Positions 63,830-64,000 of a DNA stretch of 64,000 nt are shown piece after piece; position 1 is the stretch's first letter, and each line of letters starts with the position of its first letter. Location: assembly GCA_947568835.1 (NCBI GenBank), contig OX387605.1:9924418-9988417 (forward strand), read 5' to 3'. Under the pieces are notes generated by a model. The model searched no databases, had not been told where the DNA came from, and saw only the letters and a list, made by a program, of their open reading frames with translations. The stretch is from Protonemura montana. Lineage: Eukaryota; Arthropoda; Insecta; Plecoptera; Nemouridae. Made by a program: the position numbers and the translations under genes.

Positions 63830-64000
63830 ATATATATATAGAGAGAGAGAGAATATCTATTTCTTCACCAACTCAGAGAGAAATGAAATCCGATTCAATT
63901 ATTATCATGTAGCCTATGAATGTTTAATTAGTTTCAAATTAGATCTAAAACTGGTTGAAAATCTACGTTGAAATGCAAGTAGTGCTTGGCCATCATACTC
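58539..64000. other. Side 5-prime intron or upstream region: no secure exon
   Basis: 5.5 kb in which I looked for a - strand signal-peptide exon and found none convincing. A GC-rich patch lies at 61150-61480, and a 177-codon open frame at 63088-63621 (-) is unlike any protein I know. A compound microsatellite lies near the right edge. Confidence 0.5.
63767..63853. repeat. Compound (TA)n/(GA)n microsatellite
   Basis: Alternating runs: TA, then GA, then TA, then GA. The order is mirrored around the CTTCAGAGA junction. Confidence 0.95.

Overview
This window is insect nuclear DNA: AT-rich, with spliced genes, GT-AG introns, arthropod-type UDP-glycosyltransferases (UGTs) and a Sidestep-family immunoglobulin receptor. 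Long introns, young simple repeats and a 5S-rRNA-derived SINE suggest a mid-sized to large, repeat-rich genome. A hemipteroid insect would fit, but I cannot fix the species.

Bases 1-13152 hold a head-to-tail cluster of four UGT genes on the + strand. The first (A) enters from the left edge: bases 1-13 are the last codons of its N-terminal exon. The second (B) lacks one base in its N-terminal exon. The third (C) and fourth (D) look intact. All four share the same splice phases and end in ER-retrieval dilysine signals. They would conjugate small lipophilic compounds with UDP-sugars on the lumenal face of the ER. A diverged SINE copy sits in gene A's first intron.

Bases 14373-58538 hold one very large gene on the - strand, convergent with the UGT cluster. 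Fourteen coding exons give five Ig domains, one FN3 domain, a membrane helix and a glutamine-rich cytoplasmic tail ending in a PDZ-ligand-like ESAV. The family is Sidestep (Side), the neuronal receptors for Beaten-path proteins. All exon phases agree, and 2780 nt plus one upstream base make exactly 927 codons including the stop. The signal-peptide exon was not found and probably lies to the right of the window. One intron uses a GC donor.

The Side introns, one of them 22.6 kb, carry most of the unexplained structure. There are two further copies of the 5S-derived SINE, one with a perfect 13-bp target duplication. There is an island of stacked hairpins at 24.25-24.46 kb and a hammerhead-like motif at 45.0 kb. 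A large (TACC)n satellite at 45.2-47.8 kb contains a hAT-like MITE and two copies of a retroelement-like 3-prime unit. From 58.5 kb to the right edge I see no secure exon.
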